DNA of 64,000 nucleotides from JBMYZL01 sp049610385 (GTDB lineage: Bacteria; Bacteroidota; Bacteroidia; Flavobacteriales_D; Sanyastnellaceae). The notes under the pieces are model-generated. The model saw nothing but the letters and a program-made list of their open reading frames with translations. It was not told the origin of the DNA and did no database searches. Positions within the stretch are counted from its first letter, which is position 1; each line of letters begins with the position of its first letter. The stretch spans positions 66,504 through 130,503 of the forward strand of contig JBMYZL010000006.1 in assembly GCA_049610385.1 (NCBI GenBank), given 5' to 3'. The position numbers and the translations under genes are program-made. Shown here piece after piece: positions 26,244-35,108 of this stretch.

Positions 26244-26948
26244 ATGTCGGGAACCGCGGATCTGACTTGGACATGGGCGGACCGCGAATTGTTGTGGAAA
26301 CTGCTCCCTGAGCGGGCCGTCTGGGATGCGCATCATCGAACGTTGATGGTGGCTGACGTGCATCTTGGAAAAGCCGGACACTTCCGCAGCCAGGGAATTG
26401 CCATCCCTCCGGATGCGAATACAGAAAACCTCGCGAGGCTCTCACGTCTTTTGGATAGCCACAAGCCTGAAACCTTATTGATTTTGGGAGATTTGTTCCA
26501 CAGTTGGCTCAATCAGGAATGGGATCAATTCGTGGATTGGCTGGAGGAAGAGCGGTTGCGAATTCCAGGATTGTCGGTTCACCTGATCACAGGCAACCAT
26601 GACATTTTGCCCACATCCGCCTTGGATGCCGCGGCCATCACACACAGCTCCAATCTGCGCTGGAAAGAATGGGGCATCTTGTTCTCTCACGCGCCCGAAG
26701 ACCGTGCACAAATGTTGACCGCACAAGACGCACTCCACATCTGTGGCCACTGGCACCCAGGTGTCAAACTTCGTGGCGGTGGTCGACAATTCCTGCGGCT
26801 CCCGTGCTTCTACTTTTCAGAACAAGAAGGACACAACCAATTGGTGCTGCCCGCTTTCGGTTCATTCACCGGACTGCATGTCATTAAGCCCCAAAAATTG
26901 GACCGCGTTTTCGTCATTGCAGACGAAGAAGTTTTACCGATCCAGTAA
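26244..26948 (+). CDS. pdeM: PdeM-like metallophosphoesterase (ligase-associated DNA damage response type)
   Basis: A 234-residue calcineurin-like phosphoesterase with the full metal-site set: DVHLGK (DxH), GDLFHS (GDxxH), GNHD and SHAPED / GHWHPG. It matches the ligase-associated endonuclease PdeM, usually encoded beside an Lhr-type helicase, an ATP-dependent DNA ligase and an exonuclease. None of those genes is adjacent here, so it may act alone or with partners elsewhere. It starts 17 bases after the barrel gene and ends 3 bases before the convergent TlpA gene. Confidence 0.9.
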   Translation: MSGTADLTWTWADRELLWKLLPERAVWDAHHRTLMVADVHLGKAGHFRSQGIAIPPDANTENLARLSRLLDSHKPETLLILGDLFHSWLNQEWDQFVDWLEEERLRIPGLSVHLITGNHDILPTSALDAAAITHSSNLRWKEWGILFSHAPEDRAQMLTAQDALHICGHWHPGVKLRGGGRQFLRLPCFYFSEQEGHNQLVLPAFGSFTGLHVIKPQKLDRVFVIADEEVLPIQ

Positions 26949-26951
26949 ACC

Positions 26952-28412
26952 TCAGAGATTCTCTTTCAAGAAATTGTCCACTTCAAAGGCTCGTGTCGGT
27001 TTCAGAACAATCTTGCCTGTGTTATCCAACAAGAAATAGGTGGGCGTGGCCGTCACCTTGTAATCCTTGATGACTGGGCTGTTCCATGCTTGAAGTTGGG
27101 AAACTTGTGGCCAAGTCATGCCTTTCTCCTCAATGCCCTTGCCCCAAGCGGACCGCTGTTGGTCCAAACTCACCCCGACAATTTCTAACCCTTGAAAATT
27201 GTATTTGGCATAAATCGGGCCCAGATAAGGCGCCTCCTGCTCGCATTTGTGGCACCAAGAGGCCCAAAACATGACCAGTGTATATTTATTCGCCTTGCAG
27301 GTTTCCATCAAATCAAGAGTCCCCCCATCAAATCGTTGAATGCGGAAATTGGGCGGGGTTTTGCCCACCTGCAAATTGATGATGCCTTCCGCACGAATCC
27401 GAATCGCGTCACTCAAATCAGCACCACAGTCTTCATCAAAAATGTAGTTGTCCAAAATGTATTGACAAATGGTCTCCTTGCCTGTGTTATAAAACCCCTC
27501 CAACATGCTATACAACGCTGATTCGAGGGTGGTGGGATTGGGTTCAAAATGCGCTTTCACCAGATCGATACATGCCAAAAAACCGGGGTCGTTGCCTCCA
27601 CTGTATGTCACCATGAATTGCTGAATGCGGTCACTGATGGCCATGCTTCGGACTGCACTGTTGTCCAAGGGGTCGAGGCCTTCAAAAAACCGGCCTTTGT
27701 CGTTCGGGTAAGGAGGATTTTTCCAAGACATCAATTTTGCCAGGTAGGTCCCCGGGTTGTCCTCAATCAACTGGTGCTGAAGCGTCACCAATTCCATTTT
27801 TTTGTCATCAATCTGCTTTTCAACCCGTGCACGAAAAGCTCCTGCATCCTTCAATCCTTGAGCCAACTGCCTCACTTCCTGTTGGTTCCGTTTGTCAGCT
27901 GTGGTGTAGGCGAAGAGTCCCTTGTTCTCCGCACTGGTTGTATTCTTTGTGCTGCTCAATCGGTTGGATGTGAATGACACTTCCACGTCAGGTTCGTCCG
28001 GATTGAGGATGATCTCCGTCGAATTGGTTTCTGTTCCATAAGCCAAGATGTATACCCCGCGACCCACTTCCAATTCCCCGAAGTCAAATTCGCCGCCATT
28101 CGTGATTTTCGTACGAGCGATTTCCGATTTGTTGCGGGCCTCTGTCTCATAAAGGATCATGTCTATGGGTGCACCTCCCCGCACACTTCCATGCAGCCGA
28201 ACTTGCCCCACACGATCACCGCGGTTGGCATCCGTGATGCCATCCTTGAATTTTGGAGACGTCGTCGTCGCCGTTTCTTGTGCTTCATTTGTAGCCATCA
28301 CGGTCGTCTCCGTTTCTGCTGCCGCTGTGGAATTCCCGGGGCCATTGTCTGCTCCACCACAAGCCATGAAAAGGGCACTTATTGCCAAAGTCGCAATCGT
28401 CATCATCTTCAT
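26952..28412 (-). CDS. TlpA-type thioredoxin lipoprotein with DUF4369-like N-terminal domain
   Basis: A 486-residue exported protein. Lipobox: the signal ends ALFMAC at C18, so it is probably membrane-anchored. A Thr/Ala/Glu-rich linker follows, then a beta-rich DUF4369-like domain (HGSVRGGAPIDMILYE), a helical middle and a C-terminal TlpA thioredoxin domain with the active site WASWCHKC (C387, C390) and cis-proline TATPTYFLL. It probably reduces periplasmic disulfides, for example in cytochrome maturation or stress defence. A TAAATTTG box lies 19 bases before the ATG. Confidence 0.93.
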   Translation of the reverse strand: MKMMTIATLAISALFMACGGADNGPGNSTAAAETETTVMATNEAQETATTTSPKFKDGITDANRGDRVGQVRLHGSVRGGAPIDMILYETEARNKSEIARTKITNGGEFDFGELEVGRGVYILAYGTETNSTEIILNPDEPDVEVSFTSNRLSSTKNTTSAENKGLFAYTTADKRNQQEVRQLAQGLKDAGAFRARVEKQIDDKKMELVTLQHQLIEDNPGTYLAKLMSWKNPPYPNDKGRFFEGLDPLDNSAVRSMAISDRIQQFMVTYSGGNDPGFLACIDLVKAHFEPNPTTLESALYSMLEGFYNTGKETICQYILDNYIFDEDCGADLSDAIRIRAEGIINLQVGKTPPNFRIQRFDGGTLDLMETCKANKYTLVMFWASWCHKCEQEAPYLGPIYAKYNFQGLEIVGVSLDQQRSAWGKGIEEKGMTWPQVSQLQAWNSPVIKDYKVTATPTYFLLDNTGKIVLKPTRAFEVDNFLKENL

Positions 28413-28431
28413 ATCAATCCTGTTGTTCTTA

Positions 28432-28439
28432 CAAATTTA
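28432..28439 (-). promoter_or_regulatory. -7 type box TAAATTTG for the TlpA-type gene
   Basis: An exact TAnnTTTG match on the minus strand, 19 bases before the ATG at 28412. A TTG lies 14 bases further upstream, shorter than usual for a -33 element. Confidence 0.45.
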
Positions 28440-28485
28440 TGCATTCATCCCGGCAACTGACTCTGACAAAATCACATGTTTCCAC

Positions 28486-28493
28486 TATCTTCG
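28486..28493 (+). promoter_or_regulatory. -7 type box TATCTTCG for the unknown gene at 28499, 5 bases before ATG
   Basis: TATCTTCG, then TGTGG, then ATG. The same octamer precedes ppk1 on the other strand. Confidence 0.4.
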
Positions 28494-28498
28494 TGTGG

Positions 28499-29071
28499 AT
28501 GGATGCCAACACAGCACGCACTCTGCTCGGAGTTCAATCGAACGCTGCGCCAGAGGAAGTCATGGAACGACTGGACGCTGAATCTTTCGCGGTCCGCGAT
28601 CACTTCATTCGCCAGCCCATTGTTCCAGCAGTATATAGCTCACGGGTGGACCGTCTGGTGCAATTGAGTGACATCGCCAATGCACTCTCCATTGAACCGC
28701 TCGGTGCCCCCGTTGAACTGCCTGAATTGGTTGAATTGAATTCAAGCGTTTTGACAGATTTGGTGGAAGGCCAAATCGAAAACATCCTTCGCCTGCGGAC
28801 CGCCATGGCGGGGACGTTGGACCCAGACGTTTTGGCTCGATTTGGTCAAACCTTGGTCAACATCCAATTGCGTTACATGGAAGCCTTCTTGGCTTTGACC
28901 CAGGATCACCCCGCAGACAACGAAGTGGTTCCAGCGCGCGAAGAATGTGATTGGCAACTGCTTTTGAAAACCATTCGGCAACCCGGTGAAATGATTTCAG
29001 CCTCGGTCATTGCGAAAGAACGCAACCGAATGAACGCCTTGCTCAAGCGCAGCAACGAAGTGGAACGGTAA
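28499..29071 (+). CDS. Unknown soluble helical protein
   Basis: A 190-residue, mostly helical protein without signal peptide or membrane segment; no family was recognised. The opening ARTLLGVQSNAAPEEVMERL resembles the first turns of a J-domain (an L-L-G-V-x-x-x-A-x-x-E-E-V pattern) but no HPD follows, so it is not a DnaJ co-chaperone. The C-terminus is basic (AKERNRMNALLKRSNEVER). The frame is open 39 codons further upstream, but that part overlaps the TlpA gene's start region. The TGA is 5 bases from the convergent ppx stop. Confidence 0.68.
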   Translation: MDANTARTLLGVQSNAAPEEVMERLDAESFAVRDHFIRQPIVPAVYSSRVDRLVQLSDIANALSIEPLGAPVELPELVELNSSVLTDLVEGQIENILRLRTAMAGTLDPDVLARFGQTLVNIQLRYMEAFLALTQDHPADNEVVPAREECDWQLLLKTIRQPGEMISASVIAKERNRMNALLKRSNEVER

Positions 29072-29076
29072 CTCCC

Positions 29077-29994
29077 TCAGTGTGATGGGATGGCCTCGCT
29101 GTTCTGGAACAAGTTCAAAATGATGCCATCGGTCAATCCAACCTTGGGAACAATGATGCCTTTGCAACCGGCCAACTCCATCACCTTCATGTAAATTTCG
29201 CCAGCTGGCAAAATGACGTCGGCCCGATCTGGCTTCAACCCCCATTGTTCAATTCTCTGCTCGTAAGAAAGGCCAGAAAGCGTTTTGTGCAGTTTGGCCA
29301 GTTGCTTGAGCGAAACAGGTTCACCCCGGCCTGCACGACTCAATCGATGATAACGGTTGATATTGCCTCCAGTGCCTACTGCAAGCATTGCTTTTTCTTT
29401 TGTGACTGCTTTTTCGGAAAAAATGCTGCCCAAAAAAGACTCCACAGCCACCCATTCGTTGTCCGGCGTCATGCCTTGCATGGAGCGCACGGTTCCGAGA
29501 AGAAAGGAAGCGGAAAGCGCTCGTTGACCGGCTCGCATCAGGGTGATCTCTGTCGATCCTCCACCTACATCGATGTACAACAAATCCGACTGCAGGTATT
29601 CGTTCAACAAATCCGAAGTGCCCAGGGTGGCGAAAATGAGGTCTGCTTCTTCCTCCCCTGGAATCAACTCAATCCGCAAATTGGCATCCCGAAATATGTC
29701 GTCAGCCACTGCCTGCCCATTCAAAGCTTCACGCATGGCACTGGTAGCGCAGGCCCGGAAATGCTCTACACCATTCAAATCCATCAAATACCAAAAAGCC
29801 TTCATCGCCTTGGACAAAGCCGCTGCTTTTTGTTGGCCGATAACCCCGGTGGAAAAGACATCTTCTCCCAATCGGATGGGAACCCGCGTGAATGAAATCT
29901 TTTTGCGATAAATCTGCCCTTCTTCTTGGCGGATCACGTCCTGAATCAACAACCGAACGGCATTCGATCCAATGTCAATGGCCGCCAATCTCAT
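29077..29994 (-). CDS. ppx: Exopolyphosphatase / guanosine pentaphosphatase (Ppx/GppA family)
   Basis: A 305-residue ASKHA-fold enzyme, much shorter than the ~500-residue E. coli Ppx because it has only the catalytic domains. Motifs: AAIDIGSNAVRLL at the start, the catalytic glutamate region PGEEEADLIF, and YIDVGGGSTEITLM. It hydrolyses polyphosphate from the ends or pppGpp. Its ATG overlaps the ppk1 stop by 4 bases (ATGA), coupling synthesis and breakdown of polyphosphate. An upstream in-frame extension of 51 codons is inside ppk1 and is rejected. Confidence 0.94.
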   Translation of the reverse strand: MRLAAIDIGSNAVRLLIQDVIRQEEGQIYRKKISFTRVPIRLGEDVFSTGVIGQQKAAALSKAMKAFWYLMDLNGVEHFRACATSAMREALNGQAVADDIFRDANLRIELIPGEEEADLIFATLGTSDLLNEYLQSDLLYIDVGGGSTEITLMRAGQRALSASFLLGTVRSMQGMTPDNEWVAVESFLGSIFSEKAVTKEKAMLAVGTGGNINRYHRLSRAGRGEPVSLKQLAKLHKTLSGLSYEQRIEQWGLKPDRADVILPAGEIYMKVMELAGCKGIIVPKVGLTDGIILNLFQNSEAIPSH

Positions 29995-32069
29995 TCGGGG
30001 TTGTTTTTGTAGAAGGTGAACATGGCATCTTGCGCATGGATGCGAGGTTCGCCTTTCTTTCGTTTGACAAATTTGTTCGCCATCGCAGCATCGATGATCC
30101 GTGTTTTGGTGTTGTCTCTCAACTGCACGTCCAGATATGCAGCACATTCAGATTTAAGTTGAGGATCTCGAATGGGCACACTGACTTCTATTCGCCGATC
30201 TAAATTTCGCGTCATCCAATCGGCCGAGGAGATGAAGTATTCGGGGTTTCCACCGTTGCTGAAGACCAACAATCGGGCGTGCTCCAAATACCGATCCACA
30301 ATGCTCTTGACTTCAATGTTCTCACTCATCCCAGACACCCCTGGAATCAACGAACAAATGCCCCGAATAATCAATTGAATGCGGACGCCTGCGCAACTGG
30401 CTTCATAAAGCTTTTCAATCATCTCACTGTCCACCAAATTGTTCAGTTTCAAAATCATCCAGGCCTCTTTTCCTTTAGCCGCATGGTCCATTTCTCGTGC
30501 AATCAGCTTGCTGAACTTGCGCCTCGTACTGTATGGACTCACAATCAGATGGCGGAATACTGGGCGTTCGTAATTGTTTGAAAAGAAACTGAACAACCGT
30601 TCAACCTCTCCTGTGATACCCGGATCACTCGTGAGTAAACCCATGTCACCATAGACTTTGGCCGTATTCTCATGGAAGTTACCCGTTCCAATGTGAGCGA
30701 TGTATTCCTGCTGGCGTGATGACTTGCGAGAGATCAAGAACAATTTGGAATGGACTTTCAATCCCGGAACACCAAATTCAACCTGTGCACCTGCCTCCTG
30801 CAGAACATTGCTGACCTTGATGTTGTGGGTTTCATCAAAGCGGGCAGCCAATTCGATGACCACCTGAACAAATTTCCCATTCCTCGCCGCATTCACCAGT
30901 GCATTGATCACCTGAGAATTGGACGCAACCCGGTACAAATTGATGTGTATTCTGTCCACCCTGGGATCCATGGCCGCCTCTCGAAGAATGTCCACGATGT
31001 AGGCAAAGCGTTGGTAAGGGTAATGCAGCAAAATGTCTTTACGGGCGACCTGATCCAACAAACTGGTGCGGCGTCGCAAACGTGGATGGGGTCTGGGAGG
31101 CTGCTTGCTGTAGATCAAATCGGAGCGACCGAAATCCGGGAATTTCATCAAATCACGGCGGTTGTGGTATCGGCTGCCAGCAATCAAAACCTCCTCTTCC
31201 TTACCCAGCTTGAGCTTCTTTTTGATGTAAGTCAGCATGTCCTCAGGCATCCGCGCATCATAGAGGAATCGAACGTAATCCCCTTTTTTCCGCCGCGCAA
31301 TGCCCCGGGACATTTTTTCCATCAAGGACCGGGACAAGTCATCGTCCATATCAATTTCAGCATCCCGTGTCACTTTGATGGCATGGGCATACAACTGCTC
31401 AGGTTGAAACAAGGCGAAGATTCGACCGAGTTGCAATCGAATCACGTCATCAATGAACATCACACCTTCCCCGAGTCCGGAGGGTGGCAGGACCAAAAAG
31501 CGAGGCAAATGGCTGGGGACTTCAATCACCGCAAACCGGGTTCGCATTTGGCCCAAATCGTCGACCATTTTCAATCCAACCGCAAGGTACAAGGCACCAT
31601 CTTTCAACTCCGGAAAGGGCACCCCGCTGCCCACCATCACAGGAACCAAAGTTGGACGTACAACAGAATCAAAGAAGTCTGCAGCAAACACTTTTTGGTT
31701 TTCATTCAATTCATGCTCATCCAAAAAATGAATGCCCGCTGCCTTCAACTCCATTTCACAACGCTCAAAAGCCTGGTTGTAATCAGCCTGCAATTCCAAG
31801 ACTTTCTCCGACACTCGCTCCAAGGTTTCTGCAATGTCAAATCCCAAGGTGGTGGTCATTTTTTTTCCCACCAGGAGGGCACGCCGCAAATGGGCCACAC
31901 GAATTCTGAAAAATTCATCCAGGTTGTTTGAGAAAATCCCCAAAAAACGCACGCGTTCAATCAGCGGAACGCCATCACTGACTGCCTCTTGAAGCACCCG
32001 ATGATTGAACGCAAGCCAACTCAACTCCCGGTTGATGAACTTGTCTCCTGCATTTTTTTTTGTCGCCAC
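29991..32069 (-). CDS. ppk1: Polyphosphate kinase 1
   Basis: A 692-residue enzyme that polymerises the ATP gamma-phosphate into polyphosphate. Blocks: FINRELSWLAFNHRVLQEA at the N-terminus, the autophosphorylated histidine in GLKVHSKLFLI, and HIGTGNFHENTAKVYGDMGL with the second conserved histidine. The GTG at 32069 gives a homologue-like N-terminus and has a TATCTTCG box ending 4 bases upstream; another in-frame GTG at 32120 would add 17 unconserved residues. It forms an operon with ppx and is divergent from the peroxiredoxin gene. Confidence 0.96.
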   Translation of the reverse strand: MATKKNAGDKFINRELSWLAFNHRVLQEAVSDGVPLIERVRFLGIFSNNLDEFFRIRVAHLRRALLVGKKMTTTLGFDIAETLERVSEKVLELQADYNQAFERCEMELKAAGIHFLDEHELNENQKVFAADFFDSVVRPTLVPVMVGSGVPFPELKDGALYLAVGLKMVDDLGQMRTRFAVIEVPSHLPRFLVLPPSGLGEGVMFIDDVIRLQLGRIFALFQPEQLYAHAIKVTRDAEIDMDDDLSRSLMEKMSRGIARRKKGDYVRFLYDARMPEDMLTYIKKKLKLGKEEEVLIAGSRYHNRRDLMKFPDFGRSDLIYSKQPPRPHPRLRRRTSLLDQVARKDILLHYPYQRFAYIVDILREAAMDPRVDRIHINLYRVASNSQVINALVNAARNGKFVQVVIELAARFDETHNIKVSNVLQEAGAQVEFGVPGLKVHSKLFLISRKSSRQQEYIAHIGTGNFHENTAKVYGDMGLLTSDPGITGEVERLFSFFSNNYERPVFRHLIVSPYSTRRKFSKLIAREMDHAAKGKEAWMILKLNNLVDSEMIEKLYEASCAGVRIQLIIRGICSLIPGVSGMSENIEVKSIVDRYLEHARLLVFSNGGNPEYFISSADWMTRNLDRRIEVSVPIRDPQLKSECAAYLDVQLRDNTKTRIIDAAMANKFVKRKKGEPRIHAQDAMFTFYKNNPE

Positions 32070-32073
32070 ACAG

Positions 32074-32081
32074 CGAAGATA
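32074..32081 (-). promoter_or_regulatory. -7 type box TATCTTCG for ppk1, 4 bases before GTG
   Basis: On the minus strand TATCTTCG, then CTGT, then the GTG at 32069. A TTTG lies 24 bases upstream of the box, slightly far for a -33 element. Confidence 0.42.
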
Positions 32082-32091
32082 ACCCAGCAGA

Positions 32092-32099
32092 TATCTTTG
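32092..32099 (+). promoter_or_regulatory. -7 type box TATCTTTG for the peroxiredoxin gene
   Basis: An exact TAnnTTTG match 40 bases before the ATG at 32140. It is divergent from and close to the ppk1 box (32074-32081), so both promoters share a short stretch. Confidence 0.45.
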
Positions 32100-32139
32100 C
32101 ACATTCAAACAGCAATTCACAGCGCAAAATCAGAACATC

Positions 32140-32715
32140 ATGTCAGTACTCGTCGGCCATCCCGCCCCAATATTCGTTGCCCCTGCCGTCATCAATGGTG
32201 AAATCAAAAAAGACTTTTCATTGACCGATTACATCGGCAAGAAATATGTTCTGTTGTTGTTCTACCCCAAGGACTTTACTGGCGTATGCGGGTCAGAATT
32301 GTTGGCATTCAACGAGCGTCTGGCAGAGTTTGAATCACGAGATGTGGTGGTGGCGGCATGCTCTGTAGACTCAGTGGAGTCCCACAAAATTTACACCCAG
32401 TTGTCTCCTGAACAGGGCGGCGTTGGCCCCATCAAATACCCGGTAATTTCTGATTCTACGAAGAGCATTGCCACAAACTACGATGTGCTGTTCGGCGATT
32501 ACGAGTACAGTGATGATGGGCAATTGCATGCCAACGGCCCCATGATCTCCCTTCGGGGCACCTTCATCATTGACAAAGAAGGGGTCGTTCAACACCAGTT
32601 GGTCAACAATTTCGTACTCGGACGCAGCGTCGATGAAGCTTTGCGCATGATTGATGTCGTTCGACACTTCAAAGAAAATGGCGCCGTTTGTGAAGCCAAC
32701 TGGCAAAAAGACTGA
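32140..32715 (+). CDS. Typical 2-Cys peroxiredoxin (AhpC/Prx1 type)
   Basis: A 191-residue thiol peroxidase reducing hydrogen peroxide and organic peroxides. The peroxidatic cysteine is C50 in FYPKDFTGVC, with the resolving cysteine C184 near the C-terminus (AVCEANWQKD). The usual FTFVCPTE is replaced by FTGVCGSE, so the residues next to the active cysteine are unusual. GTFIIDKEGVVQH is a family block. It is divergent from ppk1 and convergent with a TonB receptor gene. Confidence 0.94.
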   Translation: MSVLVGHPAPIFVAPAVINGEIKKDFSLTDYIGKKYVLLLFYPKDFTGVCGSELLAFNERLAEFESRDVVVAACSVDSVESHKIYTQLSPEQGGVGPIKYPVISDSTKSIATNYDVLFGDYEYSDDGQLHANGPMISLRGTFIIDKEGVVQHQLVNNFVLGRSVDEALRMIDVVRHFKENGAVCEANWQKD

Positions 32716-32796
32716 GACGTCCCACCACATGTCGTCCATAAGTTGATGGATGCGCAGCTGGTCCTCGGGAACTGGTGGGTTCGAGTTCGTAGCCAT

Positions 32797-34983
32797 TCAG
32801 AAACCGAATGACCATTCGATGTAAGCTCTTGCTCCTTCAATTGGAGCATAGATGCGGGAGGCGTCAAAATCATCGCTGAATGGATCATCTGCGGAAATCA
32901 AGGGCAATGGTTGACTCGTATTGGTCAAATTTTTCATGCCAATCCACATCATGTGATTCCCCAGCTCGCGGCCCAGACCCGCATGGACAAGCCCATATGG
33001 GGTGCTATCCCAAGGCAATCCGTCCACAATCGGCAACCGCATGGGCCCCACAACTTGTGCTTGCAGCTTGAATGCCCAACGCCCATGCTGGTGCGAGACA
33101 TCAGCATTCCCTGTCCAGCGCGGTGCAAATTCAAGCGGATGAACTTCATTGGACTCATCTTTTTGAATTTCTGACCGCATCCACGTCCCACCCAATGTCC
33201 AACTCCAGCCCGATGCCAGTGTACCATGGCCATCCAAGCCCATCCCGCGGGTCCTACCCAGCCCAGGCAAATTGCGATAAACAATCGCGTTGGGTTCCGA
33301 ATTGAAGTCGGCGTACAACCGATTTTTGAATTGCGTGGCAAACAAACTCCATGTCCAATTCGAGACTCTGTTTTCGGTTCCCAGGGTCCAATTCGCACTC
33401 CAATTTGCATTCCAAGACAGTTCAGGTTTCAAAGACCCTTGCACTTGAATCCGGCGACTTCCATCCAAGGATGCATGCTCTTCAGTAAAGAGATGGATGC
33501 GGCGATATCCTCTGCCAACATTCAATCTGGAATCCAATTGGGGCAAAAGAGCCCACTTCACATTTATTCTCGGGGCCAAGATGGGCAATGTGGGTAAATC
33601 GCTGTCCTCAACAAAATCAATGGGTTGCTCAGCTCGGACACCCACAATCCATGACAAATCATTGGATTTTCCGGATTCCTCCAAGAAGAAGGCAGGCAAC
33701 AACCAGTTCATGTCGGATGACACCGCGGTTTCATCTGCATACACATCCCAAAGCAAGGAGACTCCGCCCCGCAATTGCTGCTCATCACTGATTTCCCAGC
33801 CCGACCACAACAAATCCACATTGGATACCCACTCAAAGGCATTGAAATGAGTGGTACCGTAGGTGCTGTTTTGGCCATGCCAAGCGCCACCTCCAGCCAG
33901 TCTCCATTTTTTATCGGGGTCAACATTTTGACCAAAAATCAATTCAGCTCGGAGCAAATCAATTCGTTCACCATAGCGCAGGGTTCCACCGCGATCATCC
34001 TCTTCGAATTCAACCTGTCCACCAAATCTTTGTTCCCCCATTGCACGCAACAGCCATCGTGTGCGGCGACTCCCCTTTTCTCGCACGTGGCGAGCAGTCA
34101 ACACCAATCGTTTGATGTTTGGGGCATCGGTCATGCCATCTCCATTGTCATCTATTCTCCTGAGAAATCGCTGGCCATCTGCACCAAACTGCCACGTCTT
34201 GCCGGGATTGCTCCACACGGCGCTCGTCACAAGTCTGCCGTGCGCATCTTGCCGAAACCGAAAAGCGGGGCGGCCGTTTTCAACGGGTTCCAGCATCACA
34301 TTGATGACACCACCTACAGCTTGGCTGCCAAAACGGGCACTGGCCGGTCCTTGAATCACCTCCACGTGTTGCACCATGGACAGCGGCAAACCATCCAATG
34401 CATAAGCAGATGCCAATCCCCCCAACAACGGGACCCCATCCACCAATACCAAGGTGTACACCCCCTCCAACCCATTGATATGGATGTCTTGCGTTCCGCA
34501 AACCCCACAGCCAATGGATTCACGGATGCCATTGGTGAAATCCAATGCCTCCAAGGCATCATCCGCCGGCATTTGCCGGAGCGATTGACCGGAAATGACT
34601 TGTGTCCGGATGGGACTTTCCTTCAAGGACATCGGAGCCAAACTGCCCACGACAGAAGCTCCGCTGAGCAAAATCACGTCCGATTGAAGGTGTATGATTT
34701 GTTGTTCTCCGCACGGGAGCTGTAAGACCTGGGCCTCGTAGCCAATTGCGGAGATTTTGATTTGGATGCTGTCAGTGCATGGACCTGCATGTTGCCAAAC
34801 CCCTTTTCCATTTGTGACACCGACGGGGCGGTCGGGTGAAGAAAGCCCCAGGTCCACTTGAAAAATGCTCGATCCCGGAATGGGCTGCATCTCAGCATCT
34901 AAGACCAACACTGAAGTTTGAGCCTTTGCGAAGAAAGCAACAAACGCAAAAATCCCCATCAAAACCAACCGCTTTCTTTCCAT
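32797..34983 (-). CDS. TonB-dependent outer-membrane receptor with CGVCG plug motif
   Basis: A 728-residue receptor. It has a signal peptide ending in FAKAQ, a carboxypeptidase-regulatory-like domain (about 20-95), a plug domain and a C-terminal barrel ending in aromatic residues (YIEWSFGF). The plug carries GCGVCGTQDIHINGLEG just before YTLVLVDGVPL, a double-cysteine motif remembered from a subset of Bacteroidota receptors. The substrate (metal chelate, cofactor or peptide) is not determinable. No SusD partner is adjacent. ATG at 34983 is chosen because it opens directly on the signal peptide and has TAGATTCG 6 bases upstream. Confidence 0.92.
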   Translation of the reverse strand: MERKRLVLMGIFAFVAFFAKAQTSVLVLDAEMQPIPGSSIFQVDLGLSSPDRPVGVTNGKGVWQHAGPCTDSIQIKISAIGYEAQVLQLPCGEQQIIHLQSDVILLSGASVVGSLAPMSLKESPIRTQVISGQSLRQMPADDALEALDFTNGIRESIGCGVCGTQDIHINGLEGVYTLVLVDGVPLLGGLASAYALDGLPLSMVQHVEVIQGPASARFGSQAVGGVINVMLEPVENGRPAFRFRQDAHGRLVTSAVWSNPGKTWQFGADGQRFLRRIDDNGDGMTDAPNIKRLVLTARHVREKGSRRTRWLLRAMGEQRFGGQVEFEEDDRGGTLRYGERIDLLRAELIFGQNVDPDKKWRLAGGGAWHGQNSTYGTTHFNAFEWVSNVDLLWSGWEISDEQQLRGGVSLLWDVYADETAVSSDMNWLLPAFFLEESGKSNDLSWIVGVRAEQPIDFVEDSDLPTLPILAPRINVKWALLPQLDSRLNVGRGYRRIHLFTEEHASLDGSRRIQVQGSLKPELSWNANWSANWTLGTENRVSNWTWSLFATQFKNRLYADFNSEPNAIVYRNLPGLGRTRGMGLDGHGTLASGWSWTLGGTWMRSEIQKDESNEVHPLEFAPRWTGNADVSHQHGRWAFKLQAQVVGPMRLPIVDGLPWDSTPYGLVHAGLGRELGNHMMWIGMKNLTNTSQPLPLISADDPFSDDFDASRIYAPIEGARAYIEWSFGF

Positions 34984-34989
34984 TGAATG

Positions 34990-34997
34990 CGAATCTA
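34990..34997 (-). promoter_or_regulatory. -7 type box TAGATTCG for the TonB receptor gene, 6 bases before ATG
   Basis: On the minus strand TAGATTCG, then CATTCA, then ATG at 34983. One change from TAnnTTTG. Confidence 0.38.
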
Positions 34998-35108
34998 CAT
35001 CAGGAAAATCAGGCACCTTGAAATGCCATGTGTCGAGCGCATCTCATGTGGAAACGATGGAGGCATATTGGATGCCCTCTTCAGCGCATCTCGCGTCCGA
35101 TTTCAGCA

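Noticed and set aside
30750..31931. 393-codon open frame on the plus strand
   Set aside because: Antisense to ppk1; His/Gln-rich composition reflects the complementary codons.
32371..32796. Minus-strand frame starting directly at the TonB receptor stop
   Set aside because: Only about 25 codons are free of the peroxiredoxin gene; the rest is antisense to conserved peroxiredoxin codons. A coupled real gene cannot be fully excluded, but nothing supports it.
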